A program made the position numbers and the translations under genes. From Faecalimonas sp. (GTDB lineage Bacteria; Bacillota; Clostridia; Lachnospirales; Lachnospiraceae): 17,048 nucleotides of DNA. The stretch lies in contig JAHHTN010000038.1 in the NCBI GenBank assembly GCA_020024645.1, positions 1 through 17,048 on the forward strand, read 5' to 3'. This document shows positions 15,286 to 17,048 of this stretch, piece by piece. The notes beneath the pieces were generated by a model. The model saw nothing but the letters and a program-made list of their open reading frames with translations. It searched no databases and was not told the DNA's origin. How positions within the stretch are numbered: position 1 is the stretch's first letter; each line of letters starts with the position of its first letter.

Positions 15286-16166
15286 ATGGCAGAAAAAATA
15301 TGGAATGTCGGAGCATATACGAGACTTTCTCGTGATGATGGCGATAAAGCTGAAAGTGAATCAATCGGAAGCCAGAAAGAGATTATCCGAGATTTTATTC
15401 AAAATAAAAAAGATATGGTCATCATTAAAGAATATATTGATGACGGTTATTCGGGAGTAAGTTTTGAAAGACCCGGATTTAAACAAATGATGGAAGATGT
15501 TAAGACGAAGAAAATCGACTGTATCATTTGCATACAATGGTTCGCAAAGCTGTTTCAAGCAGAAATAAAAAATATTATTACTATGTTTGTTCTACCCACA
15601 AAGCAAAACTTGGTTGCAGTTCTCACAGTTTCAGCGAAAGCAAGCTTAATAGGATTGTGTTGTTGCTTGTACAAGACCATATTCAGCAGATATGCAGACT
15701 TGATGAGGTATTGGATTACATAGCATCACTTCCAGAAAGTCAAAGAGAGATATTCAATTATAATGCTCAACTGACAAAGCTAAATGAAGAAATTCAAAAG
15801 TTTCAAGATTTGAAGCTTAATCTTTACAGCGATATGGCAGATGGTGTCATAAGTAAGGAAGAATATATGGAGTTTCGTGCCGGCTATGACAGAAAAATTC
15901 AAGCAAGGCAACAATCCCTTGTTCAATTAAAAGAAGAGCGAGAACAGGCTGTGGAAAGCAATCAAAGAAGTGTTACTCGGATAGAGCTTTTTAAACAGTA
16001 TGAAAACATTACGGAGCTTCAAAGGTCTGTGATTGTGAATCTGATTGAACGAATCATTATCTATGACGCAAAGCATATTGAAGTTGTTTTTCGTTACGAA
16101 GACCAGCTTCATAGTGCAATGCAGTATGTAGAAAGATTTTCAGAAATAATTGAGGAGGTTGTCTAA
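15286..16166 (+). pseudogene. Large serine recombinase with internal deletion and frameshift
   Basis: The N-terminal catalytic domain start is normal: NVGAYTRLSRDDGDKAESES, IGSQKEII, then DDGYSGVSFERPGF. At about 15529, after KKIDCIIC, the frame runs into unrelated residues and stops at 15723. The next frame, from about 15528, carries a typical C-terminus: HTMVRKAVSSRNKKYYYYVC, a half zinc ribbon, then a long coiled coil and SVIVNLIERIIIYDAKHIEV. The middle, about 250-300 residues with the rest of the catalytic domain and the recombinase domain, is gone. A normal protein is about 520-560 residues; together these parts give about 295. It cannot catalyse recombination. AAAGGAG precedes the ATG. 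Confidence 0.85.
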
Positions 16167-16168
16167 TT

Positions 16169-17048
16169 ATGGCAAGAAGAACATATAAAGAAGCTGTTGA
16201 ATCCATAAAGCCTGTTGCACCTGAACAAGTTTTGGAATGGCAGACAGCAATTTATGCAAGACTTTCTATTGAAAACAGTGGTAAAGATGATAAAGGCGAA
16301 TCTATTAAGGGGCAGATTGAAATATGCGAGGAATATGTGGAAGAACACCCGTATCTCCATTTGGTTGATGTTTATTGTGATAATGGTTGGACGGGAACGA
16401 ATACCAATCGTCCTGAGTTTCAAAGACTATTAAACGACATCAATAACGGAAAGATAAAAGCACTTGTTATCAAAGATTTTTCGAGGTTTTCTCGTGATTA
16501 TATTGAAGCCGGAAATTTGCTTGAAAATGTATTTCCTTTTATGGGAGTAAGATTTATCTCTGTTGCTGATAATTATGATAGTTTTGAAATAGACGGTTCG
16601 GCAGAAAGTTTGTTGATTCCCTTAAAGAATCTCATTAACAGTTATTATTCAAAAGATATTTCAAAGAAAGTATCTACTGTGGTACATACGAAACAGCTTG
16701 CTGGGGAACATATCCCAAGCATGATTCCGTATGGATATATGAAATCAACCACAAGAGAGTATCATTTTGAGCCTGGACCTGAAACAGTAGCCAATGTAAC
16801 ACGAATCTTTCAGATGAGAATTGATAAAGTTCCACTTAATCATATTGCAAATACCTTTAATGATGAAAGTATTCCTTCTCTGGGAAAACTTCGTTATCTT
16901 AGAGGACAGACAAGTGATAAACGATATGAAACATCAAGGTTGGCTTTAATTGAAAATCTTTTTGATAAAAAATATACAGAATTACTCGATAGCATTGTTA
17001 ATGTTTTTACTCATTCTAGTGCAATTATTATGAATAATCCATCAAAAA
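16169..17048 (+). CDS. Large serine recombinase, runs off the window (partial)
   Basis: The open frame gives 293 residues up to the window edge. The catalytic Ser is S33 in YARLS33, followed by ESIKGQIEIC, DNGWTGTNTNRPEFQRLL, KDFSRFSRDYIEAG, and the start of the recombinase domain (HIPSMIPYGYM, IFQMR, LNHIANTFNDESIP). It would cut and rejoin DNA at attachment sites for excision and integration. GAGGAGG precedes the ATG, two bases after the previous gene, so it is co-transcribed. From about residue 258 (RLALIENLFDKKYTELLDSI) it no longer looks like the family, where a W..GTVRKIL stretch is expected. Either a fusion or junction lies near 16940, or this is a divergent tail. Confidence 0.8.
   Translation, partial: MARRTYKEAVESIKPVAPEQVLEWQTAIYARLSIENSGKDDKGESIKGQIEICEEYVEEHPYLHLVDVYCDNGWTGTNTNRPEFQRLLNDINNGKIKALVIKDFSRFSRDYIEAGNLLENVFPFMGVRFISVADNYDSFEIDGSAESLLIPLKNLINSYYSKDISKKVSTVVHTKQLAGEHIPSMIPYGYMKSTTREYHFEPGPETVANVTRIFQMRIDKVPLNHIANTFNDESIPSLGKLRYLRGQTSDKRYETSRLALIENLFDKKYTELLDSIVNVFTHSSAIIMNNPSK

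Noticed and set aside
15263..15460. ORF beginning MVKGDDSLWQKKYG
   Set aside because: Overlaps the recombinase catalytic region in another frame.
1..17048. CRISPR arrays, tRNA or rRNA genes, insertion sequences, attachment sites
   Set aside because: No regularly spaced repeats, no cloverleaf with a T-loop GGTTCGA, no rRNA stretch, no IS transposase and no pair of direct repeats marking element ends was seen.

Overview
The window looks like part of an integrative and conjugative element (ICE) of the Tn1549/Tn916-like kind from a low-GC Firmicute, most likely a Clostridia gut or mucosal species. The evidence is the AT-rich DNA, AGGAGG ribosome binding sites, strong sigma-A-like promoters, a MOBP-type relaxase, an ImmR/ImmA pair and large serine recombinases. 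No host gene or attachment site can be identified with confidence. Family names rest on motif recognition by eye, not on searches.

Layout: (1) 50-1795, end of the conjugation module: a small membrane protein and the relaxase, followed by a very hairpin-rich non-coding stretch (1801-1996). (2) 2114-11463, a defence cargo that reads as one rightward operon from a clear promoter: small XRE regulator, hsdM, hsdS (broken by a one-base frameshift), hsdR, then two genes that are not normal type I restriction genes. These two are a protein with a PD-(D/E)xK-like QxK motif and an SMC/Rad50-like ATPase with an internal CxxC. The operon ends at a terminator shared with the convergent ImmA gene. (3) 11604-14053, the regulatory module: ImmA and ImmR leftward, and an ArpU/RinA-like regulator rightward. 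Two back-to-back promoters lie inside an array of seven AACTTCYG half-sites. A second XRE regulator follows a nested palindrome. (4) 14080-14558, about 480 bases without a convincing gene. It holds a boxA-like sequence followed by a compact predicted RNA closed by a 9-bp helix. (5) 14559-17048, a MazF/PemK toxin, a small DUF6870-like protein, a serine recombinase destroyed by an internal deletion, and a second serine recombinase that runs off the window and stops looking like a recombinase near its visible end.

How it fits together: the relaxase would process the element for transfer, and ImmR/ImmA would hold it quiescent and release it on a signal. The serine recombinases would excise and integrate it, although at least one is dead here. 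The cargo would protect host and element from incoming DNA. With hsdS interrupted, the type I system may be unable to restrict or modify, which leaves the nuclease/ATPase pair as possibly the only working defence in the operon. That pair, which resembles a reduced Lamassu / ABC-three-component system, is the best candidate here for an undescribed system.
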